From the NCBI RefSeq assembly GCF_004152935.1, contig NZ_SETE01000003.1:513876-577875 (forward strand): 64,000 bases of DNA, written 5' to 3'. The notes beneath the pieces were generated by a model. The model was not told where the DNA came from and ran no database searches. It worked only from the letters and a program-made list of their open reading frames with translations. The translations under genes were made by a program, and so were the position numbers. Shown piece after piece: positions 7,866 through 16,596 of the stretch (positions are counted from its first letter, which is position 1; each line of letters opens with the position of its first letter). The DNA comes from Brumimicrobium glaciale. Lineage in GTDB: Bacteria > Bacteroidota > Bacteroidia > Flavobacteriales_D > Crocinitomicaceae.

Positions 7866-9069
7866 AAGAGGTTTTTGGAAAAAGGTAAAACGCCTTCTTC
7901 TCTTCTTTTTGTTGTTTTTTGTGTTAATTAATCTCATCATTTTTATTTCTGGTAAAACATATCTTTACAAAGGAATCACAGCAACATATCTACAAGGAAA
8001 ATCTGGCCCAGGAATTTATGATTCTATACTTTTCCCAGTGCGTGTTGCCAGTCATGATAAATCTCCAGAAGAATGGAAGTCGGAACCGACAAATGTTACT
8101 TTATCCAAAGAGTCAATCGATTTTCTAAATGAAATAAAAACCACTTCATTTTTAATTGTAAAAGATGAAAAAATCATTCATGAATCTTATTACGGAGAGC
8201 ATTCGGAAAGCGTAAAAAGCAATTCTTTTTCGATGGCTAAAAGTTTTATTGGACTACTCATCGGAATTGCTGTGGATAAAGGTGAAATAGATGGGTTTGA
8301 TGCGCCAATAACCGAATATCTTCCCTTCGAACTACCACACGATGAAGAAATCACTATTCGACATCTTTTGGGCATGTCAAGCGGTTTAGATTGGTCAGAA
8401 AGTGGAAGTAATCCATTATCTGATAATGCAGAAGCATATTACACTTCAGAATTAACTGAATTCATGAAAAAAGAAGCGTTTGTAGATGCTCCAGGTTTTG
8501 AATTCAAATACGCAAGTGGAAACAGTCAGTTGCTTGGCCTTATTTTAGAAAATGCTACCGGGAAGAATGCAACAGAATACTTTCAAGAAAATATATGGTC
8601 TAAGATTGGTTCCGAAAATGATTTGTTATGGAGTTTAGACAATGAAAATGGCGTTGAAAAAACATTTTGCTGTGCTTATGCTACAACACGCGATTATGCC
8701 CGAATTGGACAACTTATTTTGAACAACGGAAAGTGGGGAGAAGAGCAAATAATTACTGAGAAAACTTTAACCACACTCACCTCGCCATTTAATTTGAAGT
8801 CTGCACATTACGGATTGCATTTTTGGATTTTCAATCACCCAAAAAATCCTGCTATTTATGCACGCGGAATATTAGGTCAGTATATTATTATCATTCCTTC
8901 TTTGAATGTTATAATGGTAAGAACTGGTCACGACAGGAAAGAAAAATATTTTATTCCCAAAAAGAAAAAGGATGATTTCGACTTTGTGCTTAAAAACAGT
9001 TACAAAGAATACCACACATTAGATCTTTTTAATTATTTTTCCATTCTTGATGAAGTTATAGCCCAATAA
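7843..9069 (+). CDS. Membrane-anchored serine hydrolase, beta-lactamase (class C/PBP-like) family
   Basis: A 408-aa protein with a basic N-terminus and one hydrophobic anchor (about residues 17-35), so the domain should face the periplasm. The SxxK nucleophile motif is SMAK (S130, K133) and the second motif is YAS (Y223), followed by GNSQLLGLILENATGK, typical of beta-lactamase/6-aminohexanoate-dimer hydrolase relatives. The third motif (usually HxG/KTG) is not obvious; HYGLHFWIF lies nearby. Such proteins hydrolyse esters, amides or peptides, and the substrate cannot be read from sequence. The ATG lies inside lipB; the next in-frame starts would remove the anchor. Confidence 0.8.
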   Translation: MQNTSTHKRGFWKKVKRLLLFFLLFFVLINLIIFISGKTYLYKGITATYLQGKSGPGIYDSILFPVRVASHDKSPEEWKSEPTNVTLSKESIDFLNEIKTTSFLIVKDEKIIHESYYGEHSESVKSNSFSMAKSFIGLLIGIAVDKGEIDGFDAPITEYLPFELPHDEEITIRHLLGMSSGLDWSESGSNPLSDNAEAYYTSELTEFMKKEAFVDAPGFEFKYASGNSQLLGLILENATGKNATEYFQENIWSKIGSENDLLWSLDNENGVEKTFCCAYATTRDYARIGQLILNNGKWGEEQIITEKTLTTLTSPFNLKSAHYGLHFWIFNHPKNPAIYARGILGQYIIIIPSLNVIMVRTGHDRKEKYFIPKKKKDDFDFVLKNSYKEYHTLDLFNYFSILDEVIAQ

Positions 9070-9079
9070 AGATTAGAAT

Positions 9080-9490
9080 ATGAAAGAGGAGTTGAAAGGT
9101 CCAGAAGTAGAAAACGTATATGTTGCAATAGTACAGGAATTAGGAGAAGACAACGTGATTGTTTACGACGTTTATTTCATCAATGAAAGCGAAGATATTT
9201 TAGAACAAGTTTTAATTACTTCTAAAGGATACGCAACTCCCAAAGAGAACGGAGACAAAGTAGAAACTACAACCTTGAGAAAGGATTTGGGTGGTCTTAT
9301 TCCATTTTCTGCCCAAAAAGTAGAACCTATTATGGAAGATGTAATGGCCTTAACAAATGAATATTGGGTTTGCTTCTGGATTGGAAATAAAATGTATGAT
9401 AAGAAATATGTTTTCCACTCTGATTTAATAAAAGAAGAGAATTTCGAGTATATTCCTTTGTTGAACTTGAAAGGGGTAATGATTGGATGA
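9080..9490 (+). CDS. Conserved hypothetical protein of Bacteroidota (136 aa)
   Basis: No signal peptide or membrane segment. The visible pattern is VYVAIVQE..., VYDVYFINESEDILEQVLITSKGY, TTTLRKDLGGLIPFSAQKVEPIMEDVMALTNEYWVCFWIGNKMYDKKYVF and a closing IPLLNLKGVMI. I recall similar short proteins from flavobacteria, sometimes mislabelled as phenylalanyl-tRNA synthetase alpha fragments; nothing in this sequence supports synthetase activity. It follows the serine hydrolase by 10 bases and is probably the last gene of that operon. Function unknown. Confidence 0.7.
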   Translation: MKEELKGPEVENVYVAIVQELGEDNVIVYDVYFINESEDILEQVLITSKGYATPKENGDKVETTTLRKDLGGLIPFSAQKVEPIMEDVMALTNEYWVCFWIGNKMYDKKYVFHSDLIKEENFEYIPLLNLKGVMIG

Positions 9491-9587
9491 AAATTTTAAC
9501 CGCGAAGGCGCTGAGTTTTCGCTGAGATTAGCAGATAAAAAACAGCAATTTAGCCTCGCTCTCTTCTCTCTTTCTCGCTCTCCTTAT

Positions 9588-10442
9588 TTACCACTTAGGG
9601 CATGTTCCACAATCATTTTGTGATCGTGCAAAAATATTGAATCCTAAATGAACAGATGGAGATACAAATCCAACAACTTGTTCACCTGTTGCAGATCCAT
9701 TGGCTGTTAATTTGATTTTGTTTTGATTCAAAATTCCTCCGTCGAGTTCTAATTGAAGATAAATGTATTGGGCAAATTCGAAACGAACTCCAATATTAGC
9801 CGCCGCACCAATTCCGCTCAATGAAGAAACACGAGGCGATGTATTTGCGTCAAAAGTATAGTCTACTTGTGTTAGGAGCGGTCCAACTTGAATTCCATAA
9901 AGCGTTTGAAATGCAAATTCTGCCTTTCTGGCCTTAAAAAATTGGTCATTGCGCTGAACACCAATTGAAATAAAATTTATTCCACCACTTTGTTCAATAT
10001 TGAATTGATCTCTAGTGAATAAAATATCTTGATTATAACTTCCAGAATAATCTGAATGTGATTCAGGCGCAAAAGTTCCTTCTAGTCCAACAGTTTGGTT
10101 GTTTTCGAAATAAGTATTGTAGCGATCAAAACCAATTGTAATGGCCCATTTTGGTTTAATAAAATAGCCCAGTTTTATATTGAATTGTGGAGAAGAGCTT
10201 GATAAAAATGAGCCCATTCCTTTTCCTTCCGCATTGTCTTGGATACTGGTATTGTTGAGGACGAAATCATATTGGTTTCCATTCAATACAACATTTGAAT
10301 TATTGTATGCACTTCTGTTATACCCTATTTGAGCAAATAATGTTCCTTGCCCATTTGTATTCAATTTACTTTTTCGTTGCGCAAAGATGGGCTGATAAAC
10401 AGCAGTCAATAAAATGAAACTAAGAAGTATTTTAATTTTCAT
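9588..10442 (-). CDS. Predicted outer-membrane beta-barrel protein (284 aa)
   Basis: A clear signal peptide (MKIKILLSFILLTAVYQPIFAQ, cleavage near residue 21) precedes an alternating hydrophobic/polar sequence rich in Gly, Tyr, Phe and Asn (FAQIGYNRSAY, FNIKLGYFIKPKWAITIGFDRY, AAANIGVRFEFAQYIYLQLELDGG, PSVHLGFNIFA), typical of small outer-membrane barrels. The short C-terminal tail (RSQNDCGTCPKW) holds two cysteines. It is transcribed alone on the minus strand, away from the operon on its right. Ligand or role cannot be inferred. The flanking 9491-9587 has a CT-rich tract and a GCGCTGAG-type dispersed motif. Confidence 0.75.
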   Translation of the reverse strand: MKIKILLSFILLTAVYQPIFAQRKSKLNTNGQGTLFAQIGYNRSAYNNSNVVLNGNQYDFVLNNTSIQDNAEGKGMGSFLSSSSPQFNIKLGYFIKPKWAITIGFDRYNTYFENNQTVGLEGTFAPESHSDYSGSYNQDILFTRDQFNIEQSGGINFISIGVQRNDQFFKARKAEFAFQTLYGIQVGPLLTQVDYTFDANTSPRVSSLSGIGAAANIGVRFEFAQYIYLQLELDGGILNQNKIKLTANGSATGEQVVGFVSPSVHLGFNIFARSQNDCGTCPKW

Positions 10443-10544
10443 AAAGTTTTAAAAAGCAAAAAAAGGCATGAAACTCACACCTTGTTATATCCTTCACACT
10501 ATCGAATATGATTGAGCATTGTCATCAATATCGATAAGTTTGAA

Positions 10545-10829
10545 TTATAAAATATTGATAGCCAAGATTATCAAGTCAATAATAACAGTAAGTACAGCAA
10601 GGTTCAAAATTATTTTCAATGGACCAACAGCTATAAGAAACGATAATGTCATCATTGTTGGAAGTACAATTAAAAATAATTGCCAAGTGTGATGAACAGC
10701 TCCCATACCAACAGTTATTCCGCCCAAACAACCAGTTACTAGTAATACTACACTGATGATTCCAAGACGGTTTACTTCCAAATCTTCGCCTAAAAATTTA
10801 TTCCAAATAGTTGCATTTGCATTTCCCAT
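10545..10829 (-). CDS. Small integral membrane protein (94 aa)
   Basis: Three hydrophobic segments are visible at about residues 23-42, 48-68 and 72-93 (LGIISVVLLVTGCLGGITVGMGAV, LFLIVLPTMMTLSFLIAVG, IILNLAVLTVIIDLIILAINIL). The N-terminus (MGNANATIWNKFLGEDLEVNR) is soluble. No family was recognised. It stands alone between two genes read in other directions, with its own upstream region at 10830-10978. Confidence 0.6.
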   Translation of the reverse strand: MGNANATIWNKFLGEDLEVNRLGIISVVLLVTGCLGGITVGMGAVHHTWQLFLIVLPTMMTLSFLIAVGPLKIILNLAVLTVIIDLIILAINIL

Positions 10830-10978
10830 AACTAGTAAAATTTAATATTTTAAAACAAATATAGGGAATTATAAAGTATATTGTTTTGGGTCTTGTTGAA
10901 AACTACTATTATTTTTAAAAAGAGATCATTTAATTACTGAAGAATTTTAGTTTTAATCACTTTAAAACAGTCGTCATT

Positions 10979-11371
10979 ATGGAAGTTGTACTAAAAAAAT
11001 CTTTGGGTTTCGTTGATATAGTTATTTATGATAATGCAATTTTTCATTCGCATATTTTAAGTAAAACACCCCTCACACTAAGCCAAGTAAAAGAAGTTTA
11101 TGAGTTTAGACTTTCCGTTATGGGAGACAAAAAAGCATTGATGTTGTCAACCGGTGCAGACAGATACATTGTTCCTACTCAAGATGCAATTGATTATATT
11201 CAATCTAAAGACAGAACTTTATCTATAAAAGCAGATGCTTTTGTTATTAAAAGTTTTTCTCAACGATTATTTATAAAAACAGCAACTGGATTAAAAAAGA
11301 TGGCAACTCCAATCTCTTTTTTCTCTACTGATTCAAGAGCTATAGAATGGCTTTTGAGTATAAAAGACTAG
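10979..11371 (+). CDS. Small STAS-like protein (DUF7793-type), copy 1
   Basis: A 130-aa soluble protein starting MEVVLKKSLGFVDIVIYDNAIFHSHIL. It has the alternating beta-alpha pattern of STAS/SpoIIAA-like proteins: LMLSTGADRYIVPTQDAIDYIQS, a strand-helix pair, then IKADAFVIKSFSQRLFIKTA and a C-terminal TDSRAIEWLLSIKD. In Bacteroidota such proteins are annotated STAS/SEC14-like or DUF7793; no catalytic residues are obvious. The next gene is a paralogue aligning over the full length, so this is a tandem duplication. The family name is from memory and moderately sure; the duplication is certain. Confidence 0.7.
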   Translation: MEVVLKKSLGFVDIVIYDNAIFHSHILSKTPLTLSQVKEVYEFRLSVMGDKKALMLSTGADRYIVPTQDAIDYIQSKDRTLSIKADAFVIKSFSQRLFIKTATGLKKMATPISFFSTDSRAIEWLLSIKD

Positions 11372-11505
11372 TGGCAAACATTCATTGTATAATTTAATAT
11401 GATTTTATAACTCCAAAATTTCATGTTCATCAAATTATTTTTTCAAATGAATAATTATTTCGGTATCTTTATTCATTAATACATAAGTAGAAATACATTC
11501 ATTTC

Positions 11506-11898
11506 ATGAAAATTGTGGTAAAAAAGGAATTGGGTTTTGCAAATATAATTATCTATGATAATGATGTTTTTCATATTCATATTTTAGATAGAACCCCTAT
11601 AACTCTTGATCAAGCGCAACAAATTGAGGCTTTGAGGTTTTCTCTTACAAAACTTCCTCTGGGCTTAACTTTATCAACGAGTAATGATGATTTTGTTTTA
11701 CCTACTCAGGAAACTATAAAATATATACAGTCTGACAAAAGGAGTTTAACGATTAGAGCCAATGCTTATGTGGTCAAGAGTTTTTCTCATCGTTTGGCTA
11801 TGAAAGCCGCAACTAAAATAAATAAGAAATCTTACAGTTGTGGTTACTTCGAATCAAATGACAAAGCGATTGCTTGGCTTATGAGTTTAAAAACTTAA
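11506..11898 (+). CDS. Small STAS-like protein (DUF7793-type), copy 2
   Basis: A 130-aa paralogue of the preceding gene with identical length. Shared blocks are KKxLGFxxIxIYDNxxFHxHIL, TPITLDQ/TPLTLSQ, LSTSNDDFVLPTQETIKYIQSDKRSL and NAYVVKSFSHRL, and both end AIxWLxSxK. It has its own upstream region (134 bases), so the copies may be separately controlled. The stop codon falls inside an array of the palindromic decamer TTAATTAAGC, which also supplies the stop of the convergent holB gene. Confidence 0.7.
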   Translation: MKIVVKKELGFANIIIYDNDVFHIHILDRTPITLDQAQQIEALRFSLTKLPLGLTLSTSNDDFVLPTQETIKYIQSDKRSLTIRANAYVVKSFSHRLAMKAATKINKKSYSCGYFESNDKAIAWLMSLKT

Positions 11899-11924
11899 TT
11901 AAGCTTAATTAAGCTTAATTAAGC
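11895..11924. repeat. Three tandem copies of the self-complementary decamer TTAATTAAGC
   Basis: Three exact copies between convergent genes, alternating the palindromes TTAATTAA and AAGCTT. The stop codons of both flanking genes lie in the array (TAA at 11896-11898 on plus, TAA at 11921-11919 on minus). Such an array can fold back on itself and might end transcription from both sides, but it has no distinct T tract. Confidence 0.9.
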
Positions 11925-13037
11925 TTTATGAATATAGCGCATCACTTCAAAAGTAATATTAGTAAACAATATTTTACTGTGCGCATTACGTTCAATATTG
12001 TAATGTGCTTCGTTAAATAAATCATTAAATTCCAAAACATTATTTCCAGTGATGAAACGTGCAAATTTAGCTAAGAATGTTGCTTCATCAGTTGAAGTAC
12101 GCATTAATTGATCTTCAGTATAATTCTTCATTAAACTTTGTCTCACCATATATAAAGCGTACTTAATGAAGTGTTTTTGTTCTTCCCGACTTATTTTGGA
12201 CATATTTTCAGCCCAAAACATCATGGGTAGCACTTCTTTTTTGTAGCAAACTCTCATTAGTTCAACAAAACGTTGGTAGTTCATATTAGAGTTTCCTCCT
12301 GCTTTGATCATTTCTAAAGCTGAAGAAACATCTCCTTCCGCACGAGAGGAAACACTTCTTAACAAGTCTTCGTTTGAATGACCTTGATTTCTCAGAAAAC
12401 CAACCAACTCATCGTCATTTAATTGCTTTATTTTGGTAATTTGAGTTCTACTTAAAATTGTTGGCAATACCGTATCTTCATTTTCAACAATCAAAATAAA
12501 CAAAGTATCTTTTGGTGGCTCCTCAATTATCTTTAATAATTTATTAGCGCAAGCAGTATTCATTTCTTCTGCCAACCAGATAATACTGATTTTATATCCT
12601 CCTTCAAAAGACTTTAAAGTCAGTTTTTTAATAATTTCCTCACTTTGATGAACGGAAATTATAGGTTTTCTTCCCTTGTCATCTGAAGCATTAATCCATT
12701 CATTTAGTCCAGTGTAAGGATTATTCAGTACTAATTTTTTCCATAAAGGGAAGAGAGGATCGGAAGTTTTAGAAATTGCTTGAGCAGTTGGAAATGAAAA
12801 ATGAATGTCTGGATGTTCTAATTTTTGAACTTTTTTGCATGCTGAACATTCGCCACAACTATCATTTTCACGTTGATTTTCGCACATCAAATATTGTGAC
12901 AGGGCCAAAGCGATTGATAAGCCGCCATATCCAATATTACCCAATAACAAATGGGCGTGAGAAACCTGCTGACTTCTTACATCATTGATAAACTTTTCCT
13001 TGAGGTCGTTATGTCCTAATACATCTTTAAAAAGCAT
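11919..13037 (-). CDS. holB: DNA polymerase III subunit delta'
   Basis: A 372-aa clamp-loader subunit. The zinc-binding module CGECSACKKVQKLEHPD is intact and followed by the AAA+ region (GYKISIIWLAEEMNTACANKLLKIIEEPPKDTLFILI) and the sensor-type LSRTQ segment. The Walker A position (LLLGNIGYGGLSIA) lacks GKT, as is normal for delta', which does not hydrolyse ATP. It loads the sliding clamp together with DnaX and delta. It is transcribed alone and converges on the STAS-like gene. The start MLFKDVLGHNDLKEKF is standard for the family. Confidence 0.9.
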   Translation of the reverse strand: MLFKDVLGHNDLKEKFINDVRSQQVSHAHLLLGNIGYGGLSIALALSQYLMCENQRENDSCGECSACKKVQKLEHPDIHFSFPTAQAISKTSDPLFPLWKKLVLNNPYTGLNEWINASDDKGRKPIISVHQSEEIIKKLTLKSFEGGYKISIIWLAEEMNTACANKLLKIIEEPPKDTLFILIVENEDTVLPTILSRTQITKIKQLNDDELVGFLRNQGHSNEDLLRSVSSRAEGDVSSALEMIKAGGNSNMNYQRFVELMRVCYKKEVLPMMFWAENMSKISREEQKHFIKYALYMVRQSLMKNYTEDQLMRTSTDEATFLAKFARFITGNNVLEFNDLFNEAHYNIERNAHSKILFTNITFEVMRYIHKA

Positions 13038-13409
13038 TGGATAAAGATAAATAATTCTAATTGGTTATACTTTAAATCTTCAAAGAAAGCTTGTCATAAG
13101 TTTAGAAGTATAAAAGATAGGTTTGAATTTTGATTGAATGAAATTTTAAAATCACTAATTCGGAAGCGATAAACTTACCTTGACAAGATAAATAGTGTCC
13201 GAAAGAAAACGAAAGATTTTTAAATTTATGATAAGAAAACTTCAAAAAAGCATAACGCAGTATTTAGAGTTTTATAGTAAAGACTTGAAAATATGATTTA
13301 AGTCATTTAGTATGGTTCATTTACAAGGTTTTTAGAAAAGTTGTGAACTTGCTGTAGGATATGACTTAACAATTATGTACATTCATAGTACAATTAATAA
13401 AGAACGATA
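13038..13409. other. Divergent intergenic region (372 bases)
   Basis: Holds the promoters for holB (left) and the coiled-coil protein gene (right). A partial FNR-like palindrome TGATTTAAGTCA lies at 13294-13305, but no matching -7 box follows at the spacing seen upstream of nadA. Shortly before the gene, GTACATTCATAGTAC (13377-13391) is a short inverted repeat. No gene or RNA was recognised. Confidence 0.4.
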
Positions 13410-14666
13410 ATGAAAAATAAAAACATTGCACTACTCGCTACATTTACATTAGGTTTAATGGTAACTCCATTGACTTATGCTTCCACAAATACAAATTTTT
13501 CGATTGAAAAAACAGTTCAAGATGGAAAATCAGTTAGCTTTAAAGTTAAGGTTACTTATTTAGGTAAACCAGTTGAGGGTGCTTCTGTTTCTGTAATGAA
13601 AGACGGAAAATCATTAGCACAATCTACCTCTGATAAAAATGGAAACGTATCTTTAAAAGTTGATGGCTATTCTGGCGGAGCAACAACTCTACAAATCACA
13701 AAAGACGGATACAAAACTCAGTCTTTAACTGGATTTATATTAAAAGAAGGAAGTGATTATAAATTTGCAATGGTTCGCGGTACTGGAGTAATAACGACTG
13801 CAGTAGCGAGTGATATTGATAAAATCACAGATAAAAGTGAAGAGGAACTAAAAAAACAAGCAGAAAAAGAGGAGAAAGCTAGAAAAGAGGCTGAAAAAGC
13901 AAATGAAGCTGCAAAGTCATCTCAAGAAAACGCAGCTGAATATGCAGAAAAAACTAAAGCAGAGCAAGAGAAGCTAAAAGAAGCCGAAGCTGCTGCAGCT
14001 GCAAAAAGAGCAACATCTAAGCAAACTGCTGAAGAAGCGGCAGAAATGGAAAAGAAGCTGGGCAATACGGTGGTTGACGAAAAAACACGTGAACAACAAG
14101 CAGCAGAAAGAGACCAACGCATCAATGAATTAGAAAAACAACGTGCAGCGGAGGAAGCAGCAGTTGCAACTTTAGCAGCAAAAAAAGTAGCAGAAAAAGC
14201 AGCAAGATCAGCTGAGGATGATGCCAAAGATAAAGCAAAGGCTCAAAAAGAGGTAGCAAAAGAGAAAGCTAATGCTGAAAAGGAACGTGCTAAGGAGGCA
14301 AAAGTAGCCGCGGCGGAAGAGAAAGATAAAGCTAAAGCTGAAAAAGCGGCTGCTAAAGAGGCTAAAAGTGCTAGAAAAGAAGCTGAACAAGAAGCTAAAG
14401 TAGCCGGTAAAGCAGCAAAAGCAGAGGAAAAGTACACAAAAAGTCTTGCTAAGCTCGTAAGAAGCCAAGAGAATATTCAGGGTAAAAGAGCTAAACTTGA
14501 TAAGTCTCAGGAGAAATTAGATAAAAAAATCAAGAAAGGTAAAATTGATGTAGAAGATGCACGTAAAGAGCAAGAGAAAATCACAGCTTCTCATAAAGCG
14601 CTAGATAAAGACCTTAGAGAAATTGGTGAAGACTTAGATGAATTAAAGAAAAAGTATAAAAAATAA
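13410..14666 (+). CDS. Secreted protein with Ig-like/CNA-B-type domain and long Lys/Glu/Ala coiled coil
   Basis: A 418-aa protein. It has a signal peptide (cleavage near residue 24 after TYA) and a single beta-sandwich-like domain at about 28-115 (VTYLGKPVEGASVSVMKDGKSLAQSTSDKNGNVSLKVDGY, the pattern of carboxypeptidase-regulatory-like or PEGA-type domains). A very long charged helix follows (about 130-418), rich in A, E and K (AEKERAKEAKVAAAEEKDK). Such helices form rods spanning the periplasm or bundles, as in TolA-like proteins. There is no C-terminal anchor or T9SS tail. The low-complexity DNA (AAAGCW repeats) produces spurious antisense reading frames. It has its own terminator. Function unknown. 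Confidence 0.75.
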   Translation: MKNKNIALLATFTLGLMVTPLTYASTNTNFSIEKTVQDGKSVSFKVKVTYLGKPVEGASVSVMKDGKSLAQSTSDKNGNVSLKVDGYSGGATTLQITKDGYKTQSLTGFILKEGSDYKFAMVRGTGVITTAVASDIDKITDKSEEELKKQAEKEEKARKEAEKANEAAKSSQENAAEYAEKTKAEQEKLKEAEAAAAAKRATSKQTAEEAAEMEKKLGNTVVDEKTREQQAAERDQRINELEKQRAAEEAAVATLAAKKVAEKAARSAEDDAKDKAKAQKEVAKEKANAEKERAKEAKVAAAEEKDKAKAEKAAAKEAKSARKEAEQEAKVAGKAAKAEEKYTKSLAKLVRSQENIQGKRAKLDKSQEKLDKKIKKGKIDVEDARKEQEKITASHKALDKDLREIGEDLDELKKKYKK

Positions 14667-14687
14667 TTTATTCATATCACACTTGAT

Positions 14688-14720
14688 AAAGGGTTGTCTT
14701 AACAAAGACAACCCTTTTTT
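14688..14720 (+). terminator. Rho-independent terminator of the coiled-coil protein gene
   Basis: A 13-bp perfect stem (AAAGGGTTGTCTT with AAGACAACCCTTT), a 4-base loop (AACA) and a T tract, 21 bases after the stop. Confidence 0.92.
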
Positions 14721-14842
14721 GATGTTGTTTAATTTAGGAACCTTTTCACAGGATTTAGAAGTATTCGTATTGTGAAAAAAAGAAAACCATTTAGGCACGT
14801 TAATTAAACGCTAGATTGTTGATATTTGTAAAAATTTAATTT

Positions 14843-15697
14843 ATGAAATATCTTCTATTATTACTACTGGTAGCTGGTCAATATGCTACTGCACAAAACG
14901 TAGAGCCTTTCCAATTGTACAATAAAAAAGGAAAGAAAATAAGTGTAAATAAATTTTTTAAGCAAATAGAGAGTAGCGAAATCATATTGTTTGGTGAATT
15001 ACACGATAATCCAATTGCACATTGGTTACAATTGAAAACTACCCAAAAAATGCATTCAAAGCACAACATTTCTCTTGGTGCTGAGATGCTAGAAGCCAAT
15101 AATCAAAAACAAGTTAATGCTTATATATCTGGTGAGATTTCCCAAAAACATTTAGATTCTGTGGCGTCTCTATGGATAAATTATAAAACGGATTACAAAC
15201 CTTTGGTTGATTTCGCTAAAGAAAATAATTTGTCATTTATTGCTACTAATGTTCCTCGGAAATTTGCAAGTCAAGTGTATAGAAATGGTCTGGAATCCCT
15301 AGAAACCGAATTGACAGATGAGGAGAAATCATGTGTTGCACCACTTCCTATTGCCTATGATCCTGAATTACCAGGATATAAATCGATGTTGACTTTGATG
15401 AGTGACCATGCAAACCCAAACTTCCCAAAAGCCCAAGCAATAAAGGACGCTACGATGGCTCATTTTATCTATGAAGAATATCAATCAAATAAAAATCAAT
15501 TCATTCATTTTAATGGCGACTACCACAGTAAGAATTTTGAAGGTATTTACTGGTATTTGAAACGTAAAGACAATACGCTAAATATCATCACCATTTCAAC
15601 TGTTGAGCAGTCAAATGTTTCTAAATTGGAGGATGAATTTAAAGGTCAAGCCGATTATATATTGGTGATTGATAAAGAAATGACAAAAACTTACTAG
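14843..15697 (+). CDS. ChaN-family haem-binding/Tiki-superfamily protein
   Basis: A 284-aa exported protein. The signal peptide ends near residue 17 (GQYATAQ). The domain begins SSEIILFGELHDNPIAHWLQ, the diagnostic GExHDN motif of the ChaN/DUF399 family, and closes FIHFNGDYHSKNFEGIYWYL with the second conserved histidine. ChaN-like proteins bind haem at the cell surface or belong to a metalloprotease-like fold (EreA/ChaN, Tiki); which applies here cannot be decided. The LD-carboxypeptidase gene starts 5 bases after the stop, so the two are probably cotranscribed. Confidence 0.82.
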   Translation: MKYLLLLLLVAGQYATAQNVEPFQLYNKKGKKISVNKFFKQIESSEIILFGELHDNPIAHWLQLKTTQKMHSKHNISLGAEMLEANNQKQVNAYISGEISQKHLDSVASLWINYKTDYKPLVDFAKENNLSFIATNVPRKFASQVYRNGLESLETELTDEEKSCVAPLPIAYDPELPGYKSMLTLMSDHANPNFPKAQAIKDATMAHFIYEEYQSNKNQFIHFNGDYHSKNFEGIYWYLKRKDNTLNIITISTVEQSNVSKLEDEFKGQADYILVIDKEMTKTY

Positions 15698-15702
15698 CGA
15701 CA

Positions 15703-16596
15703 ATGTTACCAAAAAATCTTCAAAAAGGCGATACTATTGCGATTGTTGCACCCGCCAAAGGAATTGAAAAACAGTATGTTGATTTCGCTGTAAAAACTAT
15801 CGAAGAAAATGGTTTCAAAGCTGTTGTTTCTAAACATTGCTTAGGTCAGCATAATTATTTTTCTGGAACTTTAAAAGAACGCTCAGAAGACTTACAGTGG
15901 GCAATTGATAATGATGACGTAAAAGCCATTCTATGTGCCCGTGGCGGTTATGGTTGTATTCAAATAATTGACAGAATAAGTTGGGCAGGTTTTATTGATG
16001 ACCCAAAATGGTTGCTTGGTTTTTCTGATGTTACGGTGTTTCATCAGCATTTGGCAAAGCTTGGAGCGGCTTCAATTCATTCAACAATGCCCTTAAATTT
16101 TGAAACCAATTCAGCAGCTGCTTTGGAGAGTTTATTTGCTGGAATTCAAAACAAAAGTTTACATTACGAATGGCAAACAAATACCAAGAACATTGAAGGT
16201 AAAGTCTCTGGTAAAGTAATAGGAGGGAACCTTACTGTTTTAACGGGTTTAATAGGGACAAAGCACCAACCAGATTATCAGAATACAATTTTGTTTTTGG
16301 AAGACGTTGGAGAACATTTGTATGCGATAGACAGACACTTTTATCAATTGAGTAAAGTCGGAATATTAGATCAAATTCGGGGATTAATTATAGGCGATTT
16401 TAGCGGAATTAAAGATACCAATCCGCCTTATGGGAGTGATTTATTCGAAATCATAAAGTCTCACTTTACTTATCACTCAATTCCTATTGCATTTGATTTT
16501 CCAGCTGGACATTTAGATGATAACCGCGCACTAGTTTTTGGTAAAGAAGCTACGTTTATCTCTAGTTCTAATTCTGGTGAACTTATTTTCGAATAG
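15703..16596 (+). CDS. LD-carboxypeptidase (peptidase family S66)
   Basis: A 297-aa cytoplasmic LdcA-type enzyme that removes the terminal D-Ala from muropeptide tetrapeptides during cell-wall recycling. The nucleophile lies in GFSDVT (S108), the triad glutamate in FLEDVGEH (E200) and the triad histidine in FPAGHLDDN (H270). The substrate-side ARGGYG block is present. Length matches the family. The 3' end overlaps the convergent hemD by 14 bases, which leaves no room for a terminator between them. Confidence 0.92.
   Translation: MLPKNLQKGDTIAIVAPAKGIEKQYVDFAVKTIEENGFKAVVSKHCLGQHNYFSGTLKERSEDLQWAIDNDDVKAILCARGGYGCIQIIDRISWAGFIDDPKWLLGFSDVTVFHQHLAKLGAASIHSTMPLNFETNSAAALESLFAGIQNKSLHYEWQTNTKNIEGKVSGKVIGGNLTVLTGLIGTKHQPDYQNTILFLEDVGEHLYAIDRHFYQLSKVGILDQIRGLIIGDFSGIKDTNPPYGSDLFEIIKSHFTYHSIPIAFDFPAGHLDDNRALVFGKEATFISSSNSGELIFE

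Noticed and set aside
13294-13305. TGATTTAAGTCA as a further FNR box upstream of the coiled-coil protein gene
   Set aside because: No TAnnTTTG box follows at 23 bases on either strand, so it is left as a sequence likeness only.
13922-14468. Long antisense frames opposite the coiled-coil protein gene
   Set aside because: They mirror the Lys/Glu/Ala codons of the real gene (Ser/Phe/Leu-rich low complexity) and have no signal or family.
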